A DNA stretch of 64,000 bases. Source: Ectothiorhodospira shaposhnikovii (GTDB lineage Bacteria; Pseudomonadota; Gammaproteobacteria; Ectothiorhodospirales; Ectothiorhodospiraceae). Below, one piece after another: positions 1 through 9,624 of this stretch. The DNA is taken from assembly GCF_022227765.1 (NCBI RefSeq), contig NZ_JAJMLZ010000001.1, forward strand, positions 124,001-188,000. Direction: 5' to 3'. Each line of letters starts with the position of its first letter. Positions within the stretch are counted from its first letter, which is position 1. The notes below the pieces were generated by a model. It saw nothing but the letters and a program-made list of their open reading frames with translations, was not told the origin of the DNA and did no database searches. The translations under genes were made by a program, and so were the position numbers.

Positions 1-17
1 AGAAGCACGATACGCAT
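1..17 (-). CDS. adk: Adenylate kinase, N-terminal start only (cut by window edge)
   Basis: Only the first five codons plus two bases lie in the window. Read on the minus strand, an ATG at 17 begins M-R-I-V-L, preceded by a good ribosome binding site (AGAGGAAA, roughly 22-30). That start is how most bacterial adenylate kinases begin (MRIVLLG...), before the P-loop. The gene would run leftwards out of the window, divergent from ppa. The enzyme interconverts ATP plus AMP with two ADP in the cytoplasm. The identification rests on very few residues, so it is tentative. Confidence 0.5.
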
Positions 18-152
18 GGCATTTCCTCTTTAGTATATAGGCGTGTGTTGCATGGGTTATAAAGACATTAGGCCGAAACTTATACCTGCTCAAGCGCCCG
101 GCACGCAAGCACTCCCCTTGGGGATATGGCTTTTCGTCGGCCGGGTTGCCGT

Positions 153-158
153 TATAAT
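153..158 (+). promoter_or_regulatory. Candidate -10 box of the ppa promoter
   Basis: A perfect TATAAT lies 37 bp upstream of the ppa start codon. I see no good -35 box at 16-18 bp spacing, only T-rich sequence near 130-135, so this is an extended or activator-dependent promoter at best. Confidence 0.35.
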
Positions 159-195
159 GCCGCCTCCCGATTCACTCACTCTTGGGCCTGATCCA

Positions 196-729
196 ATGAA
201 CATCGACAAGATCTCCGCAGGCAAAGACCTGCCCAACGACATCAACGTGATCATCGAGATTCCCGCGTATGCCTCCCCGGTCAAGTACGAGGTGGACAAG
301 GACAGCGGTGCCCTGCTGGTGGATCGCTTCATGGCCAGCCCCATGTTCTATCCCTGCAACTACGGGTTCGTGCCCCATACCCTGTCCGATGACGGTGACC
401 CGGTGGACGTGTTGGTGATGACCCCCTTCCCGGTGGCCAGCGGCAGCGTGATCCGTTGCCGCCCCGTGGGCATGCTCAAGATGACCGACGAGGCGGGCGA
501 GGATGCCAAGCTGCTGGCGGTGCCCGTGTCCAAGTTGTCCCGGGAATATGATCACATCCAGGGACCCGATGATGTCCCCGCCCTGTTGCTGGACCAGATC
601 AAGCACTTCTTCGAGCACTACAAGGAACTGGAACCCGGCAAGTGGGTGAAGGTCGAAGGCTGGGTCGGCGTCGACGAGGCCCGGGCGGAGATCGAGAGTT
701 CCGTCAAGCGTTACCAGGCTCAGGCCTGA
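196..729 (+). CDS. ppa: Inorganic pyrophosphatase (family I)
   Basis: Cytoplasmic soluble pyrophosphatase, 177 aa, hydrolysing pyrophosphate to phosphate and so pulling biosynthetic reactions forward. The signature DGDPVDVLV with its metal-binding aspartates is present, as are conserved stretches such as [16 protein letters not shown] and KWVKVEGW that closely resemble the E. coli enzyme (about 176 aa). The frame is open further upstream to 43, but the start at 196 (MNIDKISAG) matches the family N-terminus, and a TATAAT box lies between the two, so the longer form is unlikely. It is followed by a strong hairpin and diverges from adk. Confidence 0.95.
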   Translation: MNIDKISAGKDLPNDINVIIEIPAYASPVKYEVDKDSGALLVDRFMASPMFYPCNYGFVPHTLSDDGDPVDVLVMTPFPVASGSVIRCRPVGMLKMTDEAGEDAKLLAVPVSKLSREYDHIQGPDDVPALLLDQIKHFFEHYKELEPGKWVKVEGWVGVDEARAEIESSVKRYQAQA

Positions 730-737
730 TCTCGTTG

Positions 738-762
738 CCGGGGAGGCCCGAGGCCTCCCCGG
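738..762 (+). terminator. Hairpin after ppa, probable terminator
   Basis: Perfect 11-bp GC-rich stem (738-748 with 752-762) around a 3-nt loop, starting 8 bases after the ppa stop. The following T-tract is weak (TTT, then TCTTTT about 14 bases on). It separates ppa from the cell-wall operon. Confidence 0.65.
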
Positions 763-844
763 TGCGTTTGCCCACTCTTTTCAGGCACGCCGGCCCCTAT
801 ACCTCCTCCTGCCCGTGTGGCCATGAGTCTTCCGGATCAAGGGC

Positions 845-2698
845 ATGTCGTCGCGTCAACCCATCAAGAATCATCACCAGGAGCAGCGGCTGTTCCTGGC
901 CCGGATCATCACCCTGGGTGTCATCATCGTCCTGCTGTTCGGTCTTGTCGGGGTGCGGCTGACGCAGTTGCAGGTGATCAATCATTCCCATTTTTCCACC
1001 CTGTCCCAGAATAACCGGGTGCGCCTGGAAGCCCTGCCGCCGCCCCGGGGGCTGATCTATGACCGCAACGGCGTGGTGCTGGCGGAGAATCGTCCGACCT
1101 ATCAGCTGGAGGTGACCCTGGAGCAGGTGGACAACCTCCAGGACACCCTGGATCGCCTGTCGGCGCTGCTGGATCTGGAACCGGCCGAGATAGATCGCTT
1201 TCGCCGCTCCCTGCGGGGCAAACGCCCTTTCCAGGCGGTGCCGCTCAAGCTCAATCTCACCGACGAGGAACTGGCCAACTTTGCCGTTAATCGGCATCTG
1301 TTCCCCGGCGTGGACGTGCAGGCCGGGGTGGCACGTCATTATCCTCATGGCGAGGCCCTGGCCCATGTCATCGGCTACGTGGGACGTATCGATGAGCGGG
1401 AACTGGCACGCATCGATACCCGTCGCTATGCCGGCACCACCCACATCGGCAAGCTGGGGGTGGAACGCTATTACGAAGATCACCTGCATGGTCATGTGGG
1501 GTTCCAGAAGGTGGAGGTGAATGCCCAGGGCCGGACCCTGAGGGTACTGGAGCGGGAGCCGCCGGTACCGGGGCGTGATCTGGTGCTGAGCCTGGACGTG
1601 CGCCTGCAGGCCGTGGCCCAGGAGGCACTGGACGGCATGGCCGGCGCCATCGTCGCCATGGATCCCCGCAACGGCGAGGTCCTGGCCATGGTCAGCATGC
1701 CCACTTTCGATCCCAACCTCTTCGTGCACGGGATTCCGGCCCGAACCTTCCAGGAGTTGCGCAACAACCGCCGTCAGCCGCTGTTCAACCGTGCCCTCTC
1801 CGGTCAGTACCCGCCGGGTTCCACCCTGAAGATGCTGGTGGGTCTGGCGGGGCTTGAGCATGGGGTGATCCGGGCCGACCGCATGATGTTCGCCGCCGGC
1901 TACTACACCCTGCCCAACGACACCCGCCGCTACCGGGACTGGCGTCGACACGGCCATGGCTGGGTGGACCTGGACAAGGCCATCACCCAGTCTTCCGACG
2001 TGTATTTCTATGACATGTCCTTCCGGCTGGGGATCGATCGCATGTCGGAGTTTCTGGGCCGTTTCGGGGTGGGGGAGGCCACGGGCATCGACAGTACGGG
2101 CGAACGTCGCGGCCTGTTGCCCAGCCGGGAATGGAAGCGGGCCGCCCAGGGCATGCCCTGGTTTCCCGGCGAGACCCTGATCACCTCCATCGGACAGGGC
2201 TACATGCTGGCCACGCCCATGCAGCTGGCCTCCATCAGCAGTACCCTGGCCATGCGGGGCCAGCGGGTGCGTCCCCATCTGCTGCGCGGCATGCTGGGCG
2301 AGGACGGCGAGGAACTGCATGTGGCCGAGCCGGAGTTCCTGGCCCCGGTGCAGGTGTCCCGCGCGGAGTTCTGGGACCAGGTGCTGACCCCGATGGAGCA
2401 TGTCATGCACCGTCCCAACGGCACCGCCTATCATTCGGCGGGCCGCGACGCGCCCTATCGCATCGCCGGCAAGACGGGGACGTCACAAGTGTTCGGCCTG
2501 GGGCAGGACGAGGAATACGATGAGGCGTCCGTGGCCAAGCACCTGCGGGATCACGCCCTGTTCATCGGTTTTGCGCCGGCGGATGATCCCCGCATCGCGG
2601 TGGCGGTGCTGGTGGAGAACGGCGGCAGCGGTGGCCGGGTGGCGGCACCGGTGGCCCGCAAGGTGATGGATTATTTCATACTGGAGATGACCCCCTGA
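845..2698 (+). CDS. mrdA: Penicillin-binding protein 2 (peptidoglycan transpeptidase of elongation)
   Basis: Class B PBP, 617 aa, cross-linking peptidoglycan in the elongasome with RodA. One N-terminal membrane anchor (about residues 18-40) is followed by the dimerisation/pedestal region and the transpeptidase domain. All three active-site motifs are visible: S326-T-L-K329, S383-S-D385 and K543-T-G545. Length matches E. coli PBP2 (633 aa). The start at 845 has an AAGGG very close to it, so the start could be slightly different, but the N-terminus (basic residues, then a membrane span) looks correct. Its last base overlaps the first base of mrdB, implying translational coupling. Confidence 0.95.
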   Translation: MSSRQPIKNHHQEQRLFLARIITLGVIIVLLFGLVGVRLTQLQVINHSHFSTLSQNNRVRLEALPPPRGLIYDRNGVVLAENRPTYQLEVTLEQVDNLQDTLDRLSALLDLEPAEIDRFRRSLRGKRPFQAVPLKLNLTDEELANFAVNRHLFPGVDVQAGVARHYPHGEALAHVIGYVGRIDERELARIDTRRYAGTTHIGKLGVERYYEDHLHGHVGFQKVEVNAQGRTLRVLEREPPVPGRDLVLSLDVRLQAVAQEALDGMAGAIVAMDPRNGEVLAMVSMPTFDPNLFVHGIPARTFQELRNNRRQPLFNRALSGQYPPGSTLKMLVGLAGLEHGVIRADRMMFAAGYYTLPNDTRRYRDWRRHGHGWVDLDKAITQSSDVYFYDMSFRLGIDRMSEFLGRFGVGEATGIDSTGERRGLLPSREWKRAAQGMPWFPGETLITSIGQGYMLATPMQLASISSTLAMRGQRVRPHLLRGMLGEDGEELHVAEPEFLAPVQVSRAEFWDQVLTPMEHVMHRPNGTAYHSAGRDAPYRIAGKTGTSQVFGLGQDEEYDEASVAKHLRDHALFIGFAPADDPRIAVAVLVENGGSGGRVAAPVARKVMDYFILEMTP

Positions 2699-3816
2699 TG
2701 CTCAACGGCACCGCGGAAGAACACGGCCTGGGGCGCGCCATCGTCCGTGCCCTGCACCTGGATTTGCTGTTGCTGGGCGGGGTGGCGCTGTTGCTGGCCA
2801 TGGGCTTCGTGGTGCTCTACAGCGCCAGCGGGGAAGACCTGGATACCCTGTATCGCCAGGGGGTGCGGGTGGGTATTGCCTTCACCGTGCTGATGGTGAT
2901 GGCGCAGATCCCGGCCAACCATCTGCGCCAGTGGTCGCCATGGGTGTATGCCGGCGGGGTGTTGCTGTTGCTGGCGGTGATGTTCTTCGGCGAAGTGGGC
3001 AAGGGAGCGCAGCGGTGGCTGGATCTGGGCGTGGTGCGTTTCCAGCCTTCCGAGTTCATGAAGATCGCCGTGCCCATGATGGTGGCCTGGTATTTCGCCG
3101 ACCGCCCCCTGCCGCCCCGGTTCCTGGAAGTGGCGGCGGCGGCTTTGCTGGTGATGGTGCCGGCCGTGCTCATCGCCAAGCAGCCGGACCTGGGTACCGC
3201 CCTGCTGGTGGCGGGATCCGGTCTGGTGATCATCTTTCTGGCTGGGGTGCGCTGGCGTATTCTCATGGGGCTGGGGGCCCTGGCCCTGGTGGCGGCACCG
3301 TTGCTGTGGCATTTCATGCAGGATTATCAGCGTCGGCGGGTACTCACGTTGCTGAACCCGGAGAGCGACCCCCTGGGGGCCGGCTATCACATCATCCAGT
3401 CCAAGATCGCCATCGGTTCCGGCGGGTTCTACGGCAAGGGCTGGCTCAACGGTACCCAGTCCCAGCTCGAGTTCCTGCCGGAGCGTTCCACCGACTTCAT
3501 CTTCGCCGTCTACGCCGAGGAGTTCGGCCTGATGGGCATCCTGCTGCTGCTGTCCCTCTACCTGCTGGTGATCCTGCGCGGGCTGACCATCGCCCTGCGG
3601 GCCCAGGATACCTATTCGCGCCTGCTGGCCGGCAGCCTGAGCTTCACCTTCTTCGTCTACGTATTCGTCAACACGGGCATGGTGTCGGGACTGCTGCCGG
3701 TGGTCGGGGTCCCCTTGCCCTTATTCAGCTACGGCGGTACGTCCATGGTGACCCTGATGGCGGCTTTCGGTATTCTCATGTCCATCAACTCCCATCGCAG
3801 ACTACTCGCCCGATGA
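2698..3816 (+). CDS. mrdB: RodA, SEDS-family peptidoglycan glycosyltransferase
   Basis: Integral membrane protein of 372 aa with about ten hydrophobic segments. It polymerises lipid II into glycan strands and is the partner of PBP2 in the rod complex. Family signatures are present near the C-terminus (GVPLPLFSYGGTSM) and in the middle (QPDLGTA, and EFGLMGI after the ERSTDFIFAV stretch). The ATG overlaps the mrdA stop by one base, and the gene overlaps mltB by four bases (ATGA), so the cluster is one operon. Length is the usual one for RodA (370 aa). Confidence 0.95.
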   Translation: MLNGTAEEHGLGRAIVRALHLDLLLLGGVALLLAMGFVVLYSASGEDLDTLYRQGVRVGIAFTVLMVMAQIPANHLRQWSPWVYAGGVLLLLAVMFFGEVGKGAQRWLDLGVVRFQPSEFMKIAVPMMVAWYFADRPLPPRFLEVAAAALLVMVPAVLIAKQPDLGTALLVAGSGLVIIFLAGVRWRILMGLGALALVAAPLLWHFMQDYQRRRVLTLLNPESDPLGAGYHIIQSKIAIGSGGFYGKGWLNGTQSQLEFLPERSTDFIFAVYAEEFGLMGILLLLSLYLLVILRGLTIALRAQDTYSRLLAGSLSFTFFVYVFVNTGMVSGLLPVVGVPLPLFSYGGTSMVTLMAAFGILMSINSHRRLLAR

Positions 3817-4880
3817 CTTCCCTGTGCGCTTCTCCAGTGCCTTTCCACCGTCGTATCCTCTCCCTGCTGCTGACGGCGCTGCTGTTGGGCACCTGTGCCG
3901 CGGCCGGGGCCAACCCTCGCGGCCTGGTGGCCGGTGATCCGCCCTACCTGGAGCGCGATGACGTCCGGGAGTTCATCCGCACCCTGGCCCGGGAAGACGG
4001 CTTCGATGCCCGCGAGCTGGAGCGCCTGTTTGCCGAGGCCAGGCCGCAGCAGCGGATCCTGGATCTGATCTCCACCCCGGCCGAGGCCCGGCCCTGGAAG
4101 GATTACCGTCCGATCTTCCTCACCGAGCAGCGTATCCGTGCCGGGGAGCGTTTCTGGCAGGAGCATGAGGCCACCATCCTGCGTGCCCAGGAGACCTTCC
4201 AGGTCAATGCGGAGATCATCGTCGCCATCATCGGCGTGGAAACCTTCTACGGCCGCCATCAGGGCACCTTCCCGGTGCTGGACGCCCTGGTGACCCTGGG
4301 CTTTGACTATCCGCCCCGGGCAAATTTCTTCCGTTCCGAACTGCGCCACTACCTGCATCTGGCGCGGGAGGAAGGGCTGGACCTGCGCGGCACGCTTGGT
4401 TCCTATGCCGGGGCCATGGGCCGGGGGCAGTTCATCTCTTCCAGCTATCGTGAATATGCCGTGGACTTCAGCGGCGACGGCCGTCGGGACCTGCTCAACT
4501 CCTGGCCCGATGCCATCGGCAGCGTGGCCAATTATTTCCGTCGTCATCACTGGACCATGGGCGCGCCCGTGGTGGTGCGGGCCCGGGTGGAGGGCGATGC
4601 CTACAAGTCCCTGGTCGGCGGCGGCTACCAGGCCCGATACGGCCTCGACGAACTGGCCCGCCACGGCATCGTGCCGGAAGGTCGGGTCGCCCCCGACGCC
4701 CGCTTCTCCGTGATCGAACTGCAGGCGGAGGAGGGGACCCAGGTCTGGCTGGGTTACGAGAACTTCTACGTCATCACCCGCTACAACCGCAGTCCGCTCT
4801 ATGCCATGGCGGTGTATGAGTTGGCTCGGGAGATTCGCAAGGCCCGGGAGCAGGCCCTGGCGGAGGGTGGGGCGCGGTGA
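3813..4880 (+). CDS. mltB: Lytic murein transglycosylase B
   Basis: Periplasmic muramidase of 355 aa that cleaves the MurNAc-GlcNAc bond with anhydro-MurNAc formation. The slt-like catalytic domain carries the essential Glu at residue 143 in IIGVETFYG, followed by the typical GAMGRGQFISSSYREYAVDF segment. The N-terminus is hydrophobic with a possible lipobox-like LLGTC at about residues 24-28, so export or lipidation is likely. The frame is open far upstream inside mrdB, but the ATG at 3813 overlapping the mrdB stop (ATGA) is the natural start. Confidence 0.92.
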   Translation: MTSLCASPVPFHRRILSLLLTALLLGTCAAAGANPRGLVAGDPPYLERDDVREFIRTLAREDGFDARELERLFAEARPQQRILDLISTPAEARPWKDYRPIFLTEQRIRAGERFWQEHEATILRAQETFQVNAEIIVAIIGVETFYGRHQGTFPVLDALVTLGFDYPPRANFFRSELRHYLHLAREEGLDLRGTLGSYAGAMGRGQFISSSYREYAVDFSGDGRRDLLNSWPDAIGSVANYFRRHHWTMGAPVVVRARVEGDAYKSLVGGGYQARYGLDELARHGIVPEGRVAPDARFSVIELQAEEGTQVWLGYENFYVITRYNRSPLYAMAVYELAREIRKAREQALAEGGAR

Positions 4881-5743
4881 CACGGCACGGTGCCATGCGT
4901 CTTTTGCCGGTCATCTTGCTGGCGCTGATCCTGGCAGCCTGCAGCGGCAGCCGCGGTCCGGCCCCTGTTTCCGGGTACACACCGGAAGAGCGCGACGGCG
5001 CCCCCCATCCCAGCCGGATCCCGGATCTGTCCCGGATCCCCGAGCCGGTGCCCCGGGTGGAGCCCATGAGCCGTTACGGCAACCCGGAGTCCTATGTGGT
5101 ATTCGGGCGCCGCTACACCACCCTGGACAGCGCGCAAGGGTATCGCGAGCGCGGCGTGGCTTCCTGGTACGGGACCAAGTTCCATGGCCGGCGCACTTCC
5201 AGCGGCGAGCCTTATGACATGTTCGCCATGACCGCGGCCCATACTTCATTGCCCCTGCCCACCTACGTGCGGGTGACCAACCTGGAAAACGGCCGCAGCG
5301 TGGTGGTGCGGGTGAATGACCGCGGACCGTTCGTGGACAACCGCATCATCGACCTTTCCTATGCGGCGGCCCATCGCATCGGCATGCTGGATCGGGGCAC
5401 GGCGCGGGTGGAGGTCAAGGCCCTGACGCCCGAACCGTCCGGCCCGAATGTCATCCAGGCCGGCTGGGTGGAGCCGTCGCCGCCCGCCGGGCCGTCCGAA
5501 TCCGGCCTGGCCGGACCCGTATTCCTGCAGGTGGGCGCCTTTTCCAGCCGCGTGAACGCGGAGCAGTTGCGCGACCGTCTGCACGCGCGGCTCGACCAGG
5601 TGGCCGTGCTGGAAAGTCGCCAGGACGACACCACGCTTTACCGTGTGCGTGTCGGTCCCCTGTCGGACGTGCGCAGCAAGCGGGATACGGTCCGGATCCT
5701 GCAGTCCATGGGGCTTGGAGACTATCGGGTCGTCGCCGATTGA
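4877..5743 (+). CDS. rlpA: RlpA, septal-ring lytic transglycosylase lipoprotein
   Basis: Lipoprotein of about 288 aa with a signal peptide and lipobox (LAAC), a double-psi beta-barrel domain (around GVASWYG to RVNDRGPFVDNRIIDLS) and a C-terminal SPOR domain (from about FLQVGAFSS) that binds denuded glycan at the septum. In Pseudomonas the family cleaves peptide-free glycan strands. The GTG start overlaps the mltB stop and has a GGAGG box about 10 bases upstream; an in-frame ATG at 4895 just before the signal peptide is the alternative. Part of the mrd-dac operon. Confidence 0.9.
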   Translation: MTRHGAMRLLPVILLALILAACSGSRGPAPVSGYTPEERDGAPHPSRIPDLSRIPEPVPRVEPMSRYGNPESYVVFGRRYTTLDSAQGYRERGVASWYGTKFHGRRTSSGEPYDMFAMTAAHTSLPLPTYVRVTNLENGRSVVVRVNDRGPFVDNRIIDLSYAAAHRIGMLDRGTARVEVKALTPEPSGPNVIQAGWVEPSPPAGPSESGLAGPVFLQVGAFSSRVNAEQLRDRLHARLDQVAVLESRQDDTTLYRVRVGPLSDVRSKRDTVRILQSMGLGDYRVVAD

Positions 5744-5830
5744 ACCCCTTCGCATCCGGGGTGTCCCTGGTGTGTTACCCTTTTCGATCCGAATACCCAT
5801 TCCGTCGGTTTTACAGCCCCTGAAGATGCC

Positions 5831-7000
5831 ATGATGCCAAGACTCGTCGTCAGCGTTCTGTTGCTTGCCCTCCTGTTGCCCGGACTGGCCGGCGCCAGCC
5901 TGCGTGTCTCTCCCCCCTCGGACCTGACCGCGCGCAACTATGTGCTGCTGGATGCGGTCAGCGGCATGGTACTCGCCGAGCGGGCCGCCAACGAGCGGGT
6001 CGAGCCCGCCAGCCTCACCAAGATCATGACCGCCTATATCGTCTTCAAGGAATTGCAGGACGGTCGGCTGGCTCTGAACGAACCGGTGGACGTGAGTGAA
6101 CGGGCCTGGCGAACCGGCATGCGGGGGGCATCGCGCATGTTCATCGAGGTGAACACCCAGGTCGGGGTCGAGGAATTGATCCGCGGCATGATCGTGCAGT
6201 CCGGCAACGACGCCTGCGTCGCCCTGGCGGAGCGCATTGCCGGTACGGAAGGCGCCTTCGTGGACATGATGAACGCCCAGGCCCGCGCCCTGGGGATGTA
6301 CGATACCCAATTCCAGAACAGCCACGGCCTGCCCAGTGACGCGGCCCAGTACACCACGGCCCACGACATCGCCGTGCTGATGCAAGCCCTGATCCGGAAT
6401 TTTCCCGAATACTATTCCTACTATTCCGAACGCAGCTTCACCTTCAACGGCATCTCCCAGTCCAATCGCAACATCCTGCTGTGGCGGGATGACTCCGTGG
6501 ACGGGGGCAAGACCGGCTGGACCAGCAATGCCGGTTATAACCTGGTGTCTTCCGCCCAGCGGGACGGCATGCGTCTGGTGGCCGCCGTCATGGGTATCCA
6601 GGCCGGTGATCACGAGCAGGGTGGACGCATCCGCGCCAATGAGTCCCAGGCCCTGTTCAACTGGGGCTTCAGGCAGTTCGAGGGCCACAAGCTCTATGAC
6701 GGCGGGCTGGCCCTGACCGAAGCCCGGGTCTTCAAGGGAGAGCAGAACAAGGTCCAGCTGGGTCTGGTGCAGGATCTTCACGTGACCATCCCCCGCGGCA
6801 GCTATGATCGCCTCCAGGCCGAGATTTCCCTGGGCAGCAAGCTGGAAGCCCCCATCGAGCAGGGGCGTGCCTACGGCGAACTGCGCATCATGCTGGACGG
6901 TGAACCGCTGCGGGTATTGCCCCTGGTGGCCTTGCAGGGCGTCGAGGAGGGCGGCCTGTTCCGGCGCCTGATCGACAGTGCCTGGATGCTGGTGCGCTAA
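5831..7000 (+). CDS. dacA: D-alanyl-D-alanine carboxypeptidase (PBP5/6 family)
   Basis: Low-molecular-weight PBP of 389 aa that removes the terminal D-Ala from pentapeptide stems. Visible: a signal peptide (cleavage near GLAGA, residue about 22), S61-L-T-K64, an SGN triad motif (in VQSGNDAC), a KTG motif (GGKTGWTSNAGYN), and a C-terminal beta domain ending in an amphipathic anchor (LFRRLIDSAWMLVR) as in E. coli PBP5. An 87-bp gap follows rlpA. A second in-frame ATG follows at 5834. Neighbours show the standard elongation/lipoate gene order. Confidence 0.94.
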   Translation: MMPRLVVSVLLLALLLPGLAGASLRVSPPSDLTARNYVLLDAVSGMVLAERAANERVEPASLTKIMTAYIVFKELQDGRLALNEPVDVSERAWRTGMRGASRMFIEVNTQVGVEELIRGMIVQSGNDACVALAERIAGTEGAFVDMMNAQARALGMYDTQFQNSHGLPSDAAQYTTAHDIAVLMQALIRNFPEYYSYYSERSFTFNGISQSNRNILLWRDDSVDGGKTGWTSNAGYNLVSSAQRDGMRLVAAVMGIQAGDHEQGGRIRANESQALFNWGFRQFEGHKLYDGGLALTEARVFKGEQNKVQLGLVQDLHVTIPRGSYDRLQAEISLGSKLEAPIEQGRAYGELRIMLDGEPLRVLPLVALQGVEEGGLFRRLIDSAWMLVR

Positions 7001-7020
7001 CACTGCGGATGGTTCAAGAC

Positions 7021-7872
7021 ATGATCATCTATCTCAATGGTGAGTTCGTTCCGGAAACACAGGCCCGGGTGTCCGTGTTCGACCGGGGTTTTCTGTTCGG
7101 TGACGGGGTCTACGAGGTGATCCCCGTGTTCGGCGGCCGCCCTTTGCGGCTGGCGGAGCATCTGGAGCGCCTGACGCGTAGTCTGGCCGAGGTGCGCATC
7201 GACAATCCCCATGATCGGTCGGGATGGGAGTCCCTGTTCACGACCTTGCTGGAGAAAAATCCGGGCGGGGACCGCAGCCTCTACGTCCAGGTGACCCGGG
7301 GCGTGGCCCGGCGTGATCACGCCTTTCCGACCGGCGTCCGGCCCACGGTCTTTGCCATGGTCAACCCCATCGTCCCCCAGAATCCGGCGGTACTGGAGCA
7401 GGGGGTGGCGGCGGTGGTGGTCGACGACCATCGCTGGTCCCGTTGCGACATCAAGGCCATCACCCTGCTGCCCAACGTGCTGGCCCGTCAGGAGGCCCTG
7501 GATGCCGGGGCGACGGAAGCCATCCTGATCCGTCAGGGGCTGGCAACGGAAGGGGCGGCAAGCAATCTGTTCGTGGTGGGAGACGGCGTCATCGTCACCC
7601 CGCCCAAGGACCGATCCCTCCTGCCCGGCATCACCCGTGATCTGGTGGTGGAACTGGCCCAGGAGGCGGGGCTGCCGTTGATGGAGTCCACCATTCCGGA
7701 GCAGTCCCTGCGGGTGGCGGAGGAGATCTGGCTGACCAGTTCCACCCGGGAGATCCTGCCCGTGACCCGTCTGGACGGTCGGCCGGTGGGGGCGGGCGTG
7801 CCCGGTCCGGTGTGGTGCCGCGTGCACGGCCTGTACCAGGATTACAAGGCCCGACTGCGGGAGACCGCATGA
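7021..7872 (+). CDS. dat: D-amino acid aminotransferase (class IV, PLP-dependent)
   Basis: Fold-type IV aminotransferase, about 283 aa, interconverting D-alanine/alpha-ketoglutarate and D-glutamate/pyruvate, which would feed peptidoglycan synthesis and fits a position right after dacA. Family features: IYLNGEFVP start, FDRGFLFGDGVYEVIPV, the PLP lysine in CDIKAITLLPN, and EGAASNLFVV. An in-frame ATG at 7009 is also possible; I prefer 7021 because of a GGATGG box 8 bases upstream and the family N-terminus. A branched-chain aminotransferase or aminodeoxychorismate lyase are the paralogous alternatives. It overlaps the next gene by four bases. Confidence 0.85.
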   Translation: MIIYLNGEFVPETQARVSVFDRGFLFGDGVYEVIPVFGGRPLRLAEHLERLTRSLAEVRIDNPHDRSGWESLFTTLLEKNPGGDRSLYVQVTRGVARRDHAFPTGVRPTVFAMVNPIVPQNPAVLEQGVAAVVVDDHRWSRCDIKAITLLPNVLARQEALDAGATEAILIRQGLATEGAASNLFVVGDGVIVTPPKDRSLLPGITRDLVVELAQEAGLPLMESTIPEQSLRVAEEIWLTSSTREILPVTRLDGRPVGAGVPGPVWCRVHGLYQDYKARLRETA

Positions 7873-8141
7873 TGAAAAAGCCTGAAGAGATGGGGTTGCA
7901 GTTTCCCTGCCAGTTCCCGGTCAAGGTATTCGGTGCCTCGGTGCCGGAACTGGGGGAACGGGTGCGGGCCATCGTCGGCAAGCACGTGCCGGACATCCGG
8001 GAGTCGGATTTCTCCATGCGTGCCTCCAAGGGCGGGCGCTACCAGGCCATCACCATCCGTGTCCACGCTCGCAGCCAGGCCCAGATGGATGCCCTCTACC
8101 TTGAGCTCAATGCCTGTGAGCTGGTGCAGATGACCCTCTGA
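7869..8141 (+). CDS. ybeD: YbeD/DUF493 family protein
   Basis: Small 90-aa protein with the conserved DUF493 pattern ([11 protein letters not shown], then [13 protein letters not shown], and [15 protein letters not shown] at the end). E. coli YbeD (87 aa) lies between dacA and lipB, exactly as here, and has an ACT-like fold; its molecular role is not established, though lipoate-related regulation has been suggested. The start overlaps the aminotransferase stop (ATGA), supporting co-translation. Confidence 0.9.
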   Translation: MMKKPEEMGLQFPCQFPVKVFGASVPELGERVRAIVGKHVPDIRESDFSMRASKGGRYQAITIRVHARSQAQMDALYLELNACELVQMTL

Positions 8142-8151
8142 GTCCGGTCTG

Positions 8152-8778
8152 ATGTCCGCCATTCTCGTACGCCGCCTGGGGCGCCGGGACTATGCTTCCA
8201 CCTGGCGGCGGATGCAGGCCTTCACCGATGTCCGGGATGAAACCACCGCCGATGAACTCTGGCAGGTGGAGCATCCTCCGGTGTTCACCCTGGGCCTCAA
8301 CGGCAAGTCCGAGCACATTCTCGATGCGGGTGACATCCCGGTGATTTCGGTGGACCGGGGTGGTCAGGTGACCTATCACGGACCGGGGCAGGTGGTCATT
8401 TACACCCTGCTGGATCTGCGGCGCTCGGGCCTGGGGGTGAGGGCCCTGGTCACTGCGCTGGAGTCGGCGGTGATCGATTATCTGGCCACCCAGGGCATCA
8501 CCGCCCGGGCCAGGCCGGATGCACCGGGCGTCTATGTGGATGGGGCCAAGATTGCCGCCCTGGGGCTTCGGGTCAGGCGAGGGGGCAGTTATCATGGGCT
8601 GGCCTTCAACCTTGACCCGGACCTGTCCGCCTTTGATCGCATCAATCCCTGCGGCTATCGGGGCCTGGCGACCACCTCGCTGGTGGCGCTGGGCGTGCGG
8701 ACGGACTGGGACCTGGCGGCCCAGGGGCTGACGAACGCCTTGTCACGGCGGTTGCAAAGGCCGCTCATTGCCCCATGA
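8152..8778 (+). CDS. lipB: Octanoyl-[acyl carrier protein]:protein octanoyltransferase
   Basis: Transfers octanoate from ACP to lipoyl domains, the first step of lipoate biosynthesis. 208 aa, usual length. Key motifs: [16 protein letters not shown], the catalytic lysine region [16 protein letters not shown], and the catalytic cysteine in INPCGYRG. It starts 10 bp after ybeD. The last 14 bases overlap the 3' end of prmC on the opposite strand, so the two transcripts converge. Confidence 0.94.
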   Translation: MSAILVRRLGRRDYASTWRRMQAFTDVRDETTADELWQVEHPPVFTLGLNGKSEHILDAGDIPVISVDRGGQVTYHGPGQVVIYTLLDLRRSGLGVRALVTALESAVIDYLATQGITARARPDAPGVYVDGAKIAALGLRVRRGGSYHGLAFNLDPDLSAFDRINPCGYRGLATTSLVALGVRTDWDLAAQGLTNALSRRLQRPLIAP

Positions 8779-9616
8779 TTCCCAGTGTCACCCGGTCCCT
8801 GCCGCCCAGATCCCGCACCGTGTCCACTTCGGTAAACCCCCGCTGCTCCAGCAGCGCCCGCACGGCCTCGCCTTGATCCATTCCGTGTTCCAGCAGTAAT
8901 GCGCCGCCTGGTCCGAGATGACGGGGGGCCTGCTCGACGATCCGGCGGATGTCCGTCAGCCCGTCCGGCCCGGAGGCCAGGGCCGAGCGTGGTTCGAAGC
9001 GCAGATCACCCTGGGTCAGATGGGGGTCTGCGTCGGCGATATAGGGGGGGTTGGAGACGATCAGATCGAACCGTTCGCCGGTCAGGGGCGCGAACCAGCT
9101 GCCCTGGCGGCATTCGACCCGTGCCTCCAGACCCAGCCGCGTCACGTTTTCCCGTGCCACCGCCAGTGCCTGGGGCGAGCGGTCCACGGCAACGATACGG
9201 CATCGAGGGCGCTCCACGGCCAGGGCCAGGGCGATGGCACCCGTGCCCGTGCCCAGGTCCGCCAGCCGGCCCGAAAAATCTTCGGCCAGCCGAGACAGGG
9301 CGGCCTCCACCAGGGTTTCAGTATCGGGGCGGGGGATCAGCACGCCGGGGCGGACCGTGAGGTTCAGGGACCAGAATTCCCGGCAGCCCAGCAGGTAGCT
9401 GACCGGTTCGCCCTCGCCGCGACGCCGCACCAGGGTCCGAAAGATCGCCAGGGCGTCCGGGTCTTCCAGGATGTCATCGCCATGGGCATAGAGCCAGCCG
9501 CGGTCCTTGCCCAGGACATGGGCCAGCAGCAACTCGGCTTCCAGGCGGGGGGCGTCCCCCTGGGCCAGGGCGGATCTCGCCTCGACCAGCAGGGCCTTGA
9601 GGGTGATGGCGGGCAA
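8765..9616 (-). CDS. prmC: PrmC, release-factor glutamine methyltransferase
   Basis: SAM-dependent enzyme methylating the glutamine of the GGQ motif of release factors. About 283 aa with the N-terminal helical domain, the SAM-binding motif [14 protein letters not shown] and the catalytic NPPYI. It follows prfA, its substrate's gene, as in E. coli. No ATG is available near the expected start; a TTG at 9616 ([10 protein letters not shown]) gives the family length and lies 9 bases after the prfA stop. The frame stays open further upstream but that part overlaps prfA and does not resemble the family. Confidence 0.9.
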   Translation of the reverse strand: MPAITLKALLVEARSALAQGDAPRLEAELLLAHVLGKDRGWLYAHGDDILEDPDALAIFRTLVRRRGEGEPVSYLLGCREFWSLNLTVRPGVLIPRPDTETLVEAALSRLAEDFSGRLADLGTGTGAIALALAVERPRCRIVAVDRSPQALAVARENVTRLGLEARVECRQGSWFAPLTGERFDLIVSNPPYIADADPHLTQGDLRFEPRSALASGPDGLTDIRRIVEQAPRHLGPGGALLLEHGMDQGEAVRALLEQRGFTEVDTVRDLGGRDRVTLGIMGQ

Positions 9617-9624
9617 GGCCGGCT

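Noticed and set aside
797-2434. Long minus-strand open frame opposite mrdA
   Set aside because: Shadow of a high-GC gene: rich in His, Gln, Gly and Arg, no start signal and no family likeness, while mrdA is unmistakable.
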